64,000 nt of DNA from assembly GCF_900250115.1 (NCBI RefSeq), contig NZ_LT984803.1:2693583-2757582 (forward strand), in the 5' to 3' direction. The translations under genes and the position numbers were made by a program. Below, in pieces: positions 36,867 to 45,630 of the stretch (its first letter is position 1; the number at the start of each line of letters is the position of its first letter). Under the pieces are notes generated by a model. That model saw only the letters and a list, made by a program, of their open reading frames with translations. It was not told where the DNA came from and did not search any database. Source of the DNA: Cupriavidus taiwanensis. GTDB lineage: Bacteria > Pseudomonadota > Gammaproteobacteria > Burkholderiales > Burkholderiaceae.

Positions 36867-37903
36867 GGCGATGCGGTGCTGACGCCGGCGCCGCTGAAGG
36901 TGGCCATCTCGTTCAGGAACGCCGCCGCCGCGGCCAGCAGCGGCCACGCCAGCGCGCAGCCGGTGCCTTCGCCCAGGCGCAGGTCCAGCGCCAGCAGCGG
37001 CGCGGCGTCGAACTGCGCCAGCAGCGCGCGGTGGCCGCGCTCGTGCGAACAGTGCGTGAACACGCAGTATTGCAGCACGTTGGGGTCCAGCCGCTGCGCC
37101 ACCAATAGCGCGGCGGTGGCGATAAAGCCGTCGACCAGGATCACCATGCGGCTGGCCGCGGCGGTCAGGAACGCGCCGGCCATCATCGCGATCTCGAAGC
37201 CGCCGAAGGTGGCCAGCACCTCGAGCGGCGCCTGCGCATCGGCATGCCGCGCCAGCGCGCCGGCCAGGACCTCGCGCTTGCGCGCCAGGCCGGCGTCGTC
37301 CAGGCCGGTGCCGCGCCCGATGCAGTCCTCGAGCGGCAGGCCGGTCAGCCGCTGCATCAGGCACGCCGCGGCCGAGGTGTTGGCGATGCCCATCTCGCCG
37401 AAACCGATCACGTTGCAGCCCTGCTGCGCATGGCGCAGCACGCGCGCCATGCCGGCGGTCATCGCCGCGGCGGCTTGCTCAGGCGTCATCGCCGGCTCGC
37501 TGGCGAAGTTGCGGGTGCCGTCGGCGATGCGGCAGTTAACCAGGCCGGGCGCCGCCGGCAGCGGCACGCGCACGCCCGCGTCGACGATCTCCAGCGCAAT
37601 GCCGTGCTGGCGCGAGAACACATTGATCGCCGCGCCGCCGGCGAGGAAGTTCTGCACCATCTGCGCCGTGACCTCGGCCGGATAGGCGCTCACACCGGCG
37701 TCGGCCACGCCATGGTCGGCGGCGAACACGATCACCGTGGGACGCCGTAGCACCGGCCGTGCGCTGCCCTGGATCAGGCCCAGCTGCAACGCCAGTGCTT
37801 CGAGCCGGCCGAGCGCGCCGAGCGGCTTGGTCTTGTCGTCGATGGCGGCCTGCAGCACCGGGCGCAGGGCATCGTCGAGCGGAGGAATTTCGGGAAACTG
37901 CAT
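36863..37903 (-). CDS. cobT: Nicotinate-nucleotide--dimethylbenzimidazole phosphoribosyltransferase (346 aa)
   Basis: Makes alpha-ribazole 5'-phosphate from nicotinate mononucleotide and 5,6-dimethylbenzimidazole. Characteristic stretches are [68 protein letters not shown] and the catalytic Glu in [16 protein letters not shown] near 318. Typical length for the family. The start lies 33 bp after the cobO stop; the stop overlaps cobS. Part of the riboswitch-controlled operon. Confidence 0.96.
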   Translation of the reverse strand: MQFPEIPPLDDALRPVLQAAIDDKTKPLGALGRLEALALQLGLIQGSARPVLRRPTVIVFAADHGVADAGVSAYPAEVTAQMVQNFLAGGAAINVFSRQHGIALEIVDAGVRVPLPAAPGLVNCRIADGTRNFASEPAMTPEQAAAAMTAGMARVLRHAQQGCNVIGFGEMGIANTSAAACLMQRLTGLPLEDCIGRGTGLDDAGLARKREVLAGALARHADAQAPLEVLATFGGFEIAMMAGAFLTAAASRMVILVDGFIATAALLVAQRLDPNVLQYCVFTHCSHERGHRALLAQFDAAPLLALDLRLGEGTGCALAWPLLAAAAAFLNEMATFSGAGVSTASP

Positions 37904-37936
37904 GATGCCTGGATCGGGTACTCAGAAAAAATGGGG

Positions 37937-38569
37937 CTACATTTCCACGCCGCGCTGGGCCTTGATGCCCTGCTGGAACGCGTGCTTGACCGGGGTCATG
38001 TCGGTGACGGTGTCGGCCGCCTCCACCAGCGCCGGCGGCGCGCCGCGGCCGGTGATGACCACGTGTTGCAGCGGCGGACGCGCGCGCAGGTCGGCAATGA
38101 CCTGCTCCACATCAAGATAGTGCAGCTTGAGCGCGATGTTGAGCTCGTCGAACAGCACCAGGCCGATGCCGGGGTCGCGCAGCATGCCGCGCGCCACTTC
38201 CCACGCGGCCTCGGCCTTGGCCACGTCGCGGGCACGGTCCTGGGTTTCCCAGGTATAGCCCTCGCCCATCACGTGGAAGGCGCATTCGTCGGGAAAGCGG
38301 CGCAGGAACATCTCTTCGCCGGTGGGCTGCGCGCCCTTGATAAACTGGACCACGCCGGTGCGCATGCCATGGCCGAGCGCGCGCACCACCATGCCGAAGC
38401 CGGAGCTGGACTTGCCCTTGCCGTTGCCGGTGGTGATGACGATCACGCCGCGCTCGTCCTGCGCGGCGGCGATCCTGGCGTCGACCACTTCCTTCTTGCG
38501 CACCATGCGCGCCTTGTGGCGGGCATCGCGGTCCGGGTCCTGCGCGGTGGGGTTCTGGTTTTCAGTCAT
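37937..38569 (-). CDS. cobO: Cob(I)yrinic acid a,c-diamide adenosyltransferase (210 aa)
   Basis: CobA/CobO/BtuR-type enzyme transferring the adenosyl group of ATP to cobalt. P-loop TTGNGKGKSSSGFGMVVRALGHG (the part GNGKGKSS binds ATP in reverse orientation), then VVQFIKGA, LVLFDELNIALKLHYLDVEQV and VVITGRGAPPAL. The N-terminal 20 residues are polar and variable. The ATG at 38569 overlaps the upstream ATPase gene by eight bases. It serves both de novo synthesis and corrinoid salvage. Confidence 0.95.
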   Translation of the reverse strand: MTENQNPTAQDPDRDARHKARMVRKKEVVDARIAAAQDERGVIVITTGNGKGKSSSGFGMVVRALGHGMRTGVVQFIKGAQPTGEEMFLRRFPDECAFHVMGEGYTWETQDRARDVAKAEAAWEVARGMLRDPGIGLVLFDELNIALKLHYLDVEQVIADLRARPPLQHVVITGRGAPPALVEAADTVTDMTPVKHAFQQGIKAQRGVEM

Positions 38570-39404
38570 GTCGTGAGTCTGGTGTGGTGAGGCGCGCGCC
38601 GTCGGGAATCAGCGCGGTATGGGCGCCGTCGCTGACGCTGACGATCGCGGTGCGCAGCGCGCGCGAGCAGTGTTCGGGGGTCAGCACCTGCGCGGCGGGG
38701 CCGTGCAGCGCGGTGCCGTCTGCGGCCATCAGCAGGGCGTGGGTGGCGTAGCGCAGCGCCAGCGTCAGGTCGTGCAGGATCACCACGATGGCGTGGCGCC
38801 CCGCCCTGGCCAGCGCGGACAGCTGCTCCAGCACCAGGATCTGGTGGCGCAGGTCCAGGTGCGAGACCGGCTCGTCGAGCAGCAGCAGTGGCGCCTGCTG
38901 CGCCAGCGCCGCGGCCAGCGAGACGCGCTGGCGCTCGCCGCCGGACAGCGTCAGCACATCGCGCGCGGCCAGCGCCTCGATATCCATGGCGCGGATCACG
39001 TCGTGCACGATGCGATCGTCCTCGCGCCCGGTCCAGCCCCAGCCCGACAGGTGCGGATGGCGGCCCACGCGCACCGCGTCTAGCACCGGCATCGGGAAAG
39101 TGTCGTGCACGGCTTGCGGCAGGTAGGCGCGCTGGCGCGCCAGCACCGCGGCATCGACCAGGGCCAGCGCGGTGCCGTCGATCTCGACGCTGCCGCCGTC
39201 GGCGTGGCGCAGTCCGGCCAGCACCGTCATCAGCGTGGACTTGCCGGCGCCGTTGGGGCCGGCGATGCACCACAGCTCGCCGGGGCCGATCGCCAGGCTC
39301 AGGCGCTCCACCAGCACGCGCTGGCTGGTGCGCAGCCGCAGCTCGCGCAGCGTCAGGCGCGGACAGGCAGCGAGCGGAACCGACCAGTGCGCGCCGGCGC
39401 TCAT
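38562..39404 (-). CDS. btuD: Cobalamin/iron-type ABC transporter ATPase, BtuD-like (280 aa)
   Basis: Cytoplasmic ATPase of the FecCDE/BtuCD group. Walker A GPNGAGKST (about 47-55), Q-loop YLPQAVHD, signature LSGGERQRVSLA, Walker B LLLLDEPVSHLD, H-loop ILHDLTLALRY. The start codon overlaps the permease stop as ATGA and the end overlaps cobO by eight bases. Substrate is assigned to cobalamin by operon and riboswitch; sequence alone would also allow a siderophore. Confidence 0.9.
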   Translation of the reverse strand: MSAGAHWSVPLAACPRLTLRELRLRTSQRVLVERLSLAIGPGELWCIAGPNGAGKSTLMTVLAGLRHADGGSVEIDGTALALVDAAVLARQRAYLPQAVHDTFPMPVLDAVRVGRHPHLSGWGWTGREDDRIVHDVIRAMDIEALAARDVLTLSGGERQRVSLAAALAQQAPLLLLDEPVSHLDLRHQILVLEQLSALARAGRHAIVVILHDLTLALRYATHALLMAADGTALHGPAAQVLTPEHCSRALRTAIVSVSDGAHTALIPDGARLTTPDSRHD

Positions 39405-40408
39405 CGCGGCCTCCGCAACAGCAGGTACAGGAAGGTTGGCACGCCCAGCAGCCCGGTGATCACCCCCACCGGCAGCTGCGCCGGCGCCACCACGGTGCGC
39501 GCGATCAGGTCGGCCGCCATCAGCAGCGCGCCGCCCAATAGCGTCGCGGCCGGCAACAGCATGCGCTGGTCGTTGCCCCAGGCGAGCCGCACCAGGTGCG
39601 GCACCACCAGCCCGACAAAGCCGATCGAGCCGGCAGTGGTGATGGCCGCGGCAATGCACAGCGATGCCAGCATGAAGGTCGCCAGCCGCACGCGGCCGAC
39701 GCGCACGCCCAGCGCCTGCGCCACGGTCTCGCCCAGCAGCATCACGTTGAGCGCGCGCGCCATCGGCATGGCCAGCAGCAGTGCCGCCGCCAGCATGGCC
39801 AGCGCGCCGCCGTAGCTGGCGGTGCCGCCCAGGTCGCCGGTGAGCCAGAACAGCATGCCGCGCAGGCGCGACTCCGGCGCGACCGACAGGATCAGCGTGA
39901 TCACCGCGCCCCAGCCGGCGGCCAGGATCACGCCGGTCAGCAGCAGCCGCGCGCCGGCTTCGCGATGGCCGCCCTGCACCTGCGGATGCAGCAGGTCGCG
40001 TCGCGCCAGCGAGGCCACCAGCACCATCGCCAGCAAGGCGCCGAGCGCCGCGGCCGCCTGCACGCCCCACCATGGCGCCAGCACCAGCATCGCCAGCAGC
40101 GCGGCGGTGGAGGCGCCGCCGGATACGCCCAGCACATAGGGCTCGGCCAGCGGGTTGCGCAGCAGCACCTGCATCAGCGCACCGGACAGGGCCAGCAGCC
40201 CGCCGCAGGCAAAGGCCGCGGCCGCGCGCGGCAGGCGCAGCTCATGCACGATGGCGCCGGCAGTGCCGGTGTCGGCTCCGCTCAGCGCCAGCCACAGCGC
40301 GCGCGCATCGAGCGCAACGCTGCCGAGCGCCAGCGACAGCGCGAACGCCAGCAGCGCCGCCAGCGCCAGCACCAGCCAGATCGCCAGGGCCCGCCGGAAC
40401 TCAGACAT
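39401..40408 (-). CDS. btuC: Cobalamin/iron-type ABC transporter permease, BtuC-like (335 aa)
   Basis: Inner-membrane permease of the FecCD family with about nine to ten TM helices. LRLPRAAAAFACGGLLALSGALMQVLLRNPLAEPYVLG is the family signature, and GSIGFVGLVVPHLVRLAWGNDQRMLLP is the C-terminal hallmark. Start is the ATG at 40408 (MSEFRRALAIW). That ATG lies inside a 13-bp unit present three times in tandem, so two near-copies of the start region precede it; an in-frame GTG at 40417 would add three residues. Confidence 0.9.
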   Translation of the reverse strand: MSEFRRALAIWLVLALAALLAFALSLALGSVALDARALWLALSGADTGTAGAIVHELRLPRAAAAFACGGLLALSGALMQVLLRNPLAEPYVLGVSGGASTAALLAMLVLAPWWGVQAAAALGALLAMVLVASLARRDLLHPQVQGGHREAGARLLLTGVILAAGWGAVITLILSVAPESRLRGMLFWLTGDLGGTASYGGALAMLAAALLLAMPMARALNVMLLGETVAQALGVRVGRVRLATFMLASLCIAAAITTAGSIGFVGLVVPHLVRLAWGNDQRMLLPAATLLGGALLMAADLIARTVVAPAQLPVGVITGLLGVPTFLYLLLRRPR

Positions 40409-40434
40409 GGAACTCACACATGGAACTCACACAG
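40396..40434 (-). repeat. Triple 13-bp tandem repeat over the btuC start codon
   Basis: Plus-strand units GGAACTCAGACAT (40396-40408), GGAACTCACACAT (40409-40421) and GGAACTCACACAG (40422-40434). On the coding strand the first unit holds the btuC ATG, the second holds another ATG (40421) that is out of frame and closes quickly at a TGA. The array fills most of the 41-bp gap to the receptor gene. Confidence 0.9.
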
Positions 40435-40449
40435 GGCGCGCCCGCGCGC

Positions 40450-42342
40450 TCATCGCTGGCGCCAGCCCAGCGTGATGAAACCCGCGCGCCCCTGCGTGTT
40501 GTACGGGTAGGCGAGTTGATAGTCCTTGTCGAACAGGTTTTCGACGCGGGCGGCGATGAACCATTGCTTGTCGATGTTGTAGCGGGCGTTGAGGTTGACG
40601 ATACCGTATCCGCCCAGCCGGCGCGAGCCCGCATCCATGCGCGACGACGACAGCAGCCATTCGCCGCCGAAGCGCCAGTTGCCGACATTGCGGCCCACGT
40701 CGAGCGCGGCGTGGCGGCGCGCGCGGCGCAGCAGCTGCGTGTCGGACTGCTCGTCGACCGGGTTCTGGAAGGTCACGCTGGCGCCGATGTCGGTGCCGTA
40801 GACACTGGCGCGCCACGACGCCTCGATGCCCTGCACCTTGGCCTGGTTGACGTTCTGCGCCAGGAACATGCCATTGGGCTGCAGTGCCGACACGATCAGG
40901 TCGTGGTAGCGCGTCTCGAACGCGGTCACGCGCAGCAGGCCGGCGCTGGCGGTGGTGTACTGCACGCCGGCCTCGACCGACTTGGCGCGCTCGGGTTGCA
41001 GGTTGGGCTGGCCGAAGTTGGGGTAGTACAGCTCGTTGAAGGTCGGCGCGCGGAAGGCATTGCTGACGTTGGCGATCAGCTTGAACGCATCGGTCAGGTC
41101 GTAGCCGTAGCCGGCGAAGAAGCTGCCCTGGTTGCCGAAGTCGGAATAGTGGTCATTGCGCGCGTTGAGCTGCAGCTGGTGCTTGCCGAAGCGCCCGTCA
41201 TAGCCGCCGAACACCGAGAACACATTGCGCGTGGGCGCGCCGTAGGCGCTCGAGTCCAGCTCCTGCTGCAGGTAGTCGGTACCGAACAGCAGCATGTGGC
41301 CGACGGCCAGCGCGTACTCGTTCTGCCAGTTGAACTGGCGGTTGCGGGTATTGAAGGTGCCGTTGGGCCTGTCGTTCAGGAAGGTATCGCTGCGGTCCTC
41401 GCTCTGCGACAGCTTGAAATGCGTGGTCCAGTCCGCGCCCAGCTTGCCGTTGGCGAACGCCGACAGCGTGTACAGCTCGCTGTTGGTGCGGTTCTCGTCG
41501 GTGGGGCGGCCGAAGGCGCTGTCGAACGACAGCTTGCTCTTCGAGTAGTAGCCGCTGATGCCCGCATCCCAGTTCGGCGTGAAGCGGTGCTTCACCTGCC
41601 CCGACACGCTCTGGTTCTCGTACGGGTTGTCGTTGGGATTGGCGCGCGGCGCCTGCCTGGTGTCGATCGACGAGAAGCCGTCGGTCTTGAACGCCGAGCC
41701 GGTCAGGTTGAACGAGGTGTCGCCGACCTGGCCGCCGTAGCCGACCGTGCCCTGGCGCGTATTGTTGCTGCCGTACTCAACCGCCGCGTTGGCCGCCGGC
41801 GCCTGGCCGGCGCCGTTCTTGGTAAAGATCTGCACCACGCCGCCGATCGCGTCCGAGCCGTACAGCGCCGAGACGTTGCCGCGCACCACCTCGATGCGGT
41901 CGATCTGGTCGGGCAGGATATTGGCCAGCTGCGCGGTGCCGCTGCTGGCCGACGAGACCCGCACGCCATCGATCAGGATCAGGGTCTGGTTGGAATTGGC
42001 GCCACGCATGAACAGCGAGGTGTTGCCGCCCATGCCGCCGTTGGTGGCAAACTCCACCCCGGCCTGGCTGCGCAGCAGCGTGCGCAGGTCGGGCGCCTGC
42101 GAGTTGATGATGTCCTGCTGCGTGACCACCGTGGTATGCGGCAGCGCCTCGGTGATCGACTGCGCGGTGCGGGTGGAAGTGACCACCACCGGCGCGAGCT
42201 GCGCGGTGCGGCTGTCGGCCGCCTGCGCGCAGGCGCTACCGGGGACGAGGGTGAACGAGGCCATGGCCGCCAGGATGGCGGGCACGGACGGACGCACCGC
42301 CGGGCTTGCCGGGCGGGTTGACCTGTGAAGCGATGAACGCAT
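40450..42342 (-). CDS. btuB: TonB-dependent cobalamin receptor, BtuB-like (630 aa)
   Basis: Outer-membrane active transporter. Signal peptide about 1-41 (ending ACAQA-AD), TonB box region APVVVTSTR (about 50-58), plug domain with LRTLLRSQAGVEFATNGGMGG, FMRGANSNQTLILIDGVRVSSAS, IEVVRGNVSALYGSDAIGGVV, then a 22-strand barrel with the FRAPTFNELYYPNFGQPNLQPE signature. It ends GWRQR rather than in an aromatic residue, slightly atypical. ATG at 42342. The cobalamin riboswitch upstream makes B12 the likely substrate. First gene of the uptake/assembly operon. Confidence 0.93.
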   Translation of the reverse strand: MRSSLHRSTRPASPAVRPSVPAILAAMASFTLVPGSACAQAADSRTAQLAPVVVTSTRTAQSITEALPHTTVVTQQDIINSQAPDLRTLLRSQAGVEFATNGGMGGNTSLFMRGANSNQTLILIDGVRVSSASSGTAQLANILPDQIDRIEVVRGNVSALYGSDAIGGVVQIFTKNGAGQAPAANAAVEYGSNNTRQGTVGYGGQVGDTSFNLTGSAFKTDGFSSIDTRQAPRANPNDNPYENQSVSGQVKHRFTPNWDAGISGYYSKSKLSFDSAFGRPTDENRTNSELYTLSAFANGKLGADWTTHFKLSQSEDRSDTFLNDRPNGTFNTRNRQFNWQNEYALAVGHMLLFGTDYLQQELDSSAYGAPTRNVFSVFGGYDGRFGKHQLQLNARNDHYSDFGNQGSFFAGYGYDLTDAFKLIANVSNAFRAPTFNELYYPNFGQPNLQPERAKSVEAGVQYTTASAGLLRVTAFETRYHDLIVSALQPNGMFLAQNVNQAKVQGIEASWRASVYGTDIGASVTFQNPVDEQSDTQLLRRARRHAALDVGRNVGNWRFGGEWLLSSSRMDAGSRRLGGYGIVNLNARYNIDKQWFIAARVENLFDKDYQLAYPYNTQGRAGFITLGWRQR

Positions 42343-42358
42343 GATGCAGGACTGGATA

Positions 42359-42378
42359 GGAACGGCCGGGCCCGTTCC
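42359..42378 (-). promoter_or_regulatory. Hairpin between the riboswitch and the btuB start
   Basis: GGAACGG (42359-42365) and CCGTTCC (42372-42378) pair perfectly with a six-base loop, 17 bases before the btuB ATG. There is no T tract, and no clear ribosome binding site in the 17 bases, so this may be a translation-level expression platform of the riboswitch. Confidence 0.45.
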
Positions 42379-42429
42379 CCCGCGGGCCATATGGCGATGA
42401 GGCGTGCCGCGCACGGGCGGCAGCCCGCG

Positions 42430-42702
42430 TTCAGGCCGGTATCCGGGCTGGCGACACGAAACCGGCGCCTTCCCGAACCTGCGGTTCAGTGGCGTGTGGC
42501 CGGTCCTGCGGGCAGTGGCCGTGCATCCGATGACGGATCGGGCCGTGCCAGCCGGCGTGGCTGGCGTATGCGCACCGCGGTCGCTTACCGTTGCGGGGGC
42601 AGCACAGGTTGGCCTGTCCGGCGCGCAGCCGGCCCGGCTCCCTGTTTCCCGTTGAACTGCCCCTTCGCCAGGGACGAAAAAGGGCGAGCACCTGGAACGT
42701 GC
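42430..42702 (-). promoter_or_regulatory. Cobalamin riboswitch upstream of btuB
   Basis: Read on the minus strand, 5' to 3', the stretch contains ACGGGAAACAGGGAGCCGGG near 42650, the invariant block GCTGCCCCCGCAACGGTAAG near 42600 (B12 box core), then GCCACTG, CGGGAAGGCGCCGG near 42475, and a terminal AGCCCGGATACCGGCC near 42440. These are the conserved segments of the AdoCbl riboswitch in order. Coordinates of the outer P1 stem are approximate. It should lower expression of btuB-btuC-btuD-cobO-cobT-cobS-cobC when B12 is plentiful. Confidence 0.93.
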
Positions 42703-42907
42703 GCGAGTCTATGGCGTTTCGCCCCCCGCGTCAACGCGACAACCCCACTGCGCCCATGGCCGCGTGGTAGCGTTTTGTCACACTCTCGCGGCGTCTTGGG
42801 TGCAGAAGCCTGCAACTTCCATGCGGGCGGCCGGTCACAAACCTTTCCTCCGCATTGTGCATGCCGGCGCATCGGCTAGAATCGCGATACCTGACACTAC
42901 TCCCATC

Positions 42908-43225
42908 ATGACAGGCCCTATGCTCACCGAACTCGAACAACTGGCCGCCAAGATCGGGCGCGTGCTGCATCATGCGGACACCCTGGCGGCGGAGAACCAG
43001 CGGCTGCGCGACGAGATCGCGCGGCTGGAGGGCGAAGCCGCGCAGTTGCGCGCCGAGCGCGAGGCCATGGCCGCCGACCGCGAACTGCTCAATATCAAGA
43101 TCGAGGAAGCGCAGCTGCGCATCCAGTCCATCCTTGACAAGCTGCCGACCGCCAGCGACACGCGCCAGCTCGACCTGCTCGGCGAAGAGGCCGAGGCGCA
43201 CAAGGCCCCCGGAGAACACGCATGA
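42908..43225 (+). CDS. Small coiled-coil protein next to zapA (TIGR02449/ZapB-like, 105 aa)
   Basis: A short, almost entirely helical protein with heptad leucines (LTELEQLAAKIGRVLHHADTL, ENQRLRDEIARLEGEAAQLR). It resembles ZapB-type or TIGR02449 proteins that sit with zapA and probably help Z-ring organisation (family and context, not direct proof). ATG at 42908 gives MTGPMLTELEQ; an internal ATG at 42920 (101 aa) is equally possible since no ribosome binding site decides. The stop overlaps the zapA start as ATGA. The 565-bp region between btuB and this gene contains the riboswitch and, on this strand, nothing else I can name. Confidence 0.8.
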   Translation: MTGPMLTELEQLAAKIGRVLHHADTLAAENQRLRDEIARLEGEAAQLRAEREAMAADRELLNIKIEEAQLRIQSILDKLPTASDTRQLDLLGEEAEAHKAPGEHA

Positions 43226-43554
43226 GCAACAAGCAAGTAGAAGTCAACATCGCCGGCCAGGCCTACCGCTTCGCCATCGCGCCCGAGAACGAGGCCGCGC
43301 TGCTCGAGGCTGTGGCCCTGGTCGACACGCAGATGAACAAGCTGCGCAATGGCAGCGCGGCCAAGGGCGTCGAGCGCGTGGCGGTGATGGCCGCGATCAG
43401 CATCGCCTCGGACCTGCTGTCGCTGCAGCGCAAGCAGCAGGCCGAGGGCGCGATCCCGGTCGACGCCATCCGCGCGCGCATCCGCGAACTGAACGACCGC
43501 GCCGACGAAGCGCTGCGGCAATATGCCCACGTGGGCACCGGTACCCGTGGCTGA
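43222..43554 (+). CDS. zapA: Cell division protein ZapA (110 aa)
   Basis: FtsZ-associated protein that bundles protofilaments at the division site. The N-terminal globular domain includes VEVNIAGQAYRFAIAPENEAALLEAVALVDTQMNKLR, followed by RVAVMAAISIASDLLSLQRKQQ and a C-terminal coiled coil (IRARIRELNDRADEALRQY). CCCGGAGAA precedes the ATG at 43222. Translationally coupled to the coiled-coil protein upstream. 6S RNA follows, a gene order known across proteobacteria. Confidence 0.93.
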   Translation: MSNKQVEVNIAGQAYRFAIAPENEAALLEAVALVDTQMNKLRNGSAAKGVERVAVMAAISIASDLLSLQRKQQAEGAIPVDAIRARIRELNDRADEALRQYAHVGTGTRG

Positions 43555-43623
43555 GCGGCAATGGTGTCATGTGCTGCGGATGCCGCGCTGTCGCGCAAAA
43601 TGTAACGACACGCGCGAGCGCAC

Positions 43624-43652
43624 TTGGTATGCCCTGCAACGCGGTGTATAGT
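43624..43652 (+). promoter_or_regulatory. Sigma70 promoter before the 6S RNA region
   Basis: TTGGTA (43624-43629), 17-bp spacer, TATAGT (43647-43652). This is one of the best -35/-10 pairs in the window. A start near 43659 would give a precursor about 130 bases longer than mature 6S RNA. A 6-bp hairpin (CTGCAC 43662, GTGCAG 43682) follows immediately. Confidence 0.65.
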
Positions 43653-43746
43653 GTAGCCAGACTGCACGAGGCACCACAGAAGTGCAGCTGACAGGTCAGG
43701 TTATCGCGCCTGGCCGCCGTTTTCATCCCATCCTTGTTAGAAACGG

Positions 43747-43786
43747 CAAACGTCTGACATCCCGCACGTGGACAGTCAGACGTTTG
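43747..43786 (+). repeat. 12-bp perfect inverted repeat directly before 6S RNA
   Basis: CAAACGTCTGAC (43747-43758) and GTCAGACGTTTG (43775-43786), 16-base loop. It ends a few bases before the presumed 6S 5' end. As RNA it would form a stable hairpin at the processing boundary; as DNA it could be an operator. Confidence 0.8.
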
Positions 43787-43788
43787 AC

Positions 43789-44003
43789 AGTTTCCCTGCC
43801 TGGTTCGTGAGGGTCATAAACTCCTTGAACCGATATGCATTGCATGGTGCGGGATTATGTCGCGTGGGCGAGCGCGTCGTCGCATTCATAGTCCGGGCCT
43901 GGCCTGGACTCCCTGAGTGGATGATGTACCCGAAATGCGACTTCCGCAGCCACTCTGAACCTCACTTGGGTTCAGGATGCCGACCCAGCGGCCGAGGCGG
44001 GGA
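43789..44003 (+). ncRNA. ssrS: 6S RNA
   Basis: Regulator that mimics an open promoter and sequesters sigma70-RNA polymerase. Support: it lies directly after zapA, the common 6S location; the ends pair as TCCCTGCCT (43793-43801) with AGGCGGGGA (43995-44003), forming the closing stem; the interior has the expected irregular long-hairpin layout, with CTCCTTGAACCGATATGC on the 5' side, similar to the E. coli CCCCTGAGCCGATAT segment. It is followed by a strong terminator. Exact ends are not determined. Confidence 0.82.
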
Positions 44004-44013
44004 CCCCCTAAAA

Positions 44014-44045
44014 AGGCGGTGGTTTTCTGAACCATCGCCTTTTTC
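44014..44045 (+). terminator. Terminator after 6S RNA
   Basis: GGCGGTGGTT and AACCATCGCC pair (one G-U) around a short TTCTG-type loop, preceded by AAAAA and followed by TTTTTC. Typical rho-independent form. Confidence 0.88.
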
Positions 44046-44114
44046 TTTGCCTGCATGCCTGCCCGCAGGCTTGCCTGTGTCTTTCGCGCGGGCCTTCCTT
44101 TCCTGAGCAGCGCC

Positions 44115-44597
<483 letters not shown>

Positions 44598-44673
44598 CGG
44601 GCTACGCCGGGCCGCGCCGATCCAGGCCTTGCGCGGCAACGCTGACGACAATAACAACGACCTTGCTGACACG

Positions 44674-45498
44674 ATGCCGTTCGACAACCTGCCGGTGCTG
44701 ATCCCCGCCCTGCTTGCGCTGGGCGCATTCACCGGCTTCTGCGCCGGCCTGCTCGGCGTGGGCGGCGGCATGATGATGGTGCCGTTCCTGACGCTGCTGT
44801 TCACCGGCCTGGGCTTTGCCGGCGAAGCCATCGTCCATATGGCGATCGCTACCTCGATGGGCACCATCCTGTTCACCTCGCTGTCGTCCGTGCGCGCGCA
44901 CCACCAGCGCGGCGCGGTGCGCTGGCCGATCGTGCTGGCACTCGCGCCCGGCATCGTGATCGGCGGCATGGTCGGCGGCGGCAAGGTCTTCGCGGCGCTG
45001 AAGACCAGCTGGCTGTCGCTAGCGTTCGCGGGCTTCGTCGGCTTCTCGGCGCTGCAGATGCTGCGCAACCGCCGGCCCAAGCCGGGGCGCCAGCTGCCGG
45101 GCTTTGCCGGCATGGCCGGCGCCGGCGGCGTGATCGGCTTCCTGTCGAGCCTGGTGGGCGCGGGCGGCGCCTTTGTCTCGGTGCCGTTCATGACCTGGTG
45201 CAATGTGCCGATCCACAACGCGGTGGCAACCTCGGCCGCGCTCGGCTTCCCGATCGCCGCGGCCAGCGTGGCGGGCTATATCTGGAGTGGCTGGCACGCG
45301 CCCGGACTGCCGGCGGCCTCGCTTGGTTATCTCTACCTGCCCGCGCTGCTGGTGATCGCCGTGGCCAGCGTGCTGACCGCGCCGCTGGGCGCGCGCACCG
45401 CGCACCGCATGGATGTGGGCCAGCTGCGCAAGATCTTCGCCGTGCTGCTGCTGTGCCTGGCCACATATATGTTGTGGAAGGCCTGGCAGGCGTTCTGA
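44674..45498 (+). CDS. Sulfite exporter TauE/SafE family permease (274 aa)
   Basis: Inner-membrane transporter with about eight TM helices in two repeats. FTGFCAGLLGVGGGMMMVPFLTLLF near the start and GFLSSLVGAGGAFVSVPFMTWCNVP in the second half are the two family glycine motifs (GxxGxGGG). Family members export sulfite, sulfoacetate or related anions; substrate not predictable here. Start ATG at 44674 (MPFDNLPVL) rather than an upstream in-frame start whose residues (DDNNND) are polar and non-conserved. A separate small unit, 76 bp after the EVE gene. Confidence 0.88.
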   Translation: MPFDNLPVLIPALLALGAFTGFCAGLLGVGGGMMMVPFLTLLFTGLGFAGEAIVHMAIATSMGTILFTSLSSVRAHHQRGAVRWPIVLALAPGIVIGGMVGGGKVFAALKTSWLSLAFAGFVGFSALQMLRNRRPKPGRQLPGFAGMAGAGGVIGFLSSLVGAGGAFVSVPFMTWCNVPIHNAVATSAALGFPIAAASVAGYIWSGWHAPGLPAASLGYLYLPALLVIAVASVLTAPLGARTAHRMDVGQLRKIFAVLLLCLATYMLWKAWQAF

Positions 45499-45630
45499 CA
45501 ACCCGCGTCACCCGCACGGACGAAGAGTGACCACCCGCGCGGCGCCATCGCAACAATCGTTTGCAATGTCGCGGAACGATCGCCGCCTCGGCGACGTCTG
45601 ATACCGATCACGTTTGATTGGGAGAACCAC

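Noticed and set aside
40408..40417. GTG at 40417 as the btuC start
   Set aside because: It would add only MSS within the tandem repeat; the ATG at 40408 is the simpler choice.
43768..44106. Open frame of 112 codons over the 6S RNA region
   Set aside because: It covers a structured RNA with a closing stem and terminator, has no ribosome binding site and no recognisable protein features.
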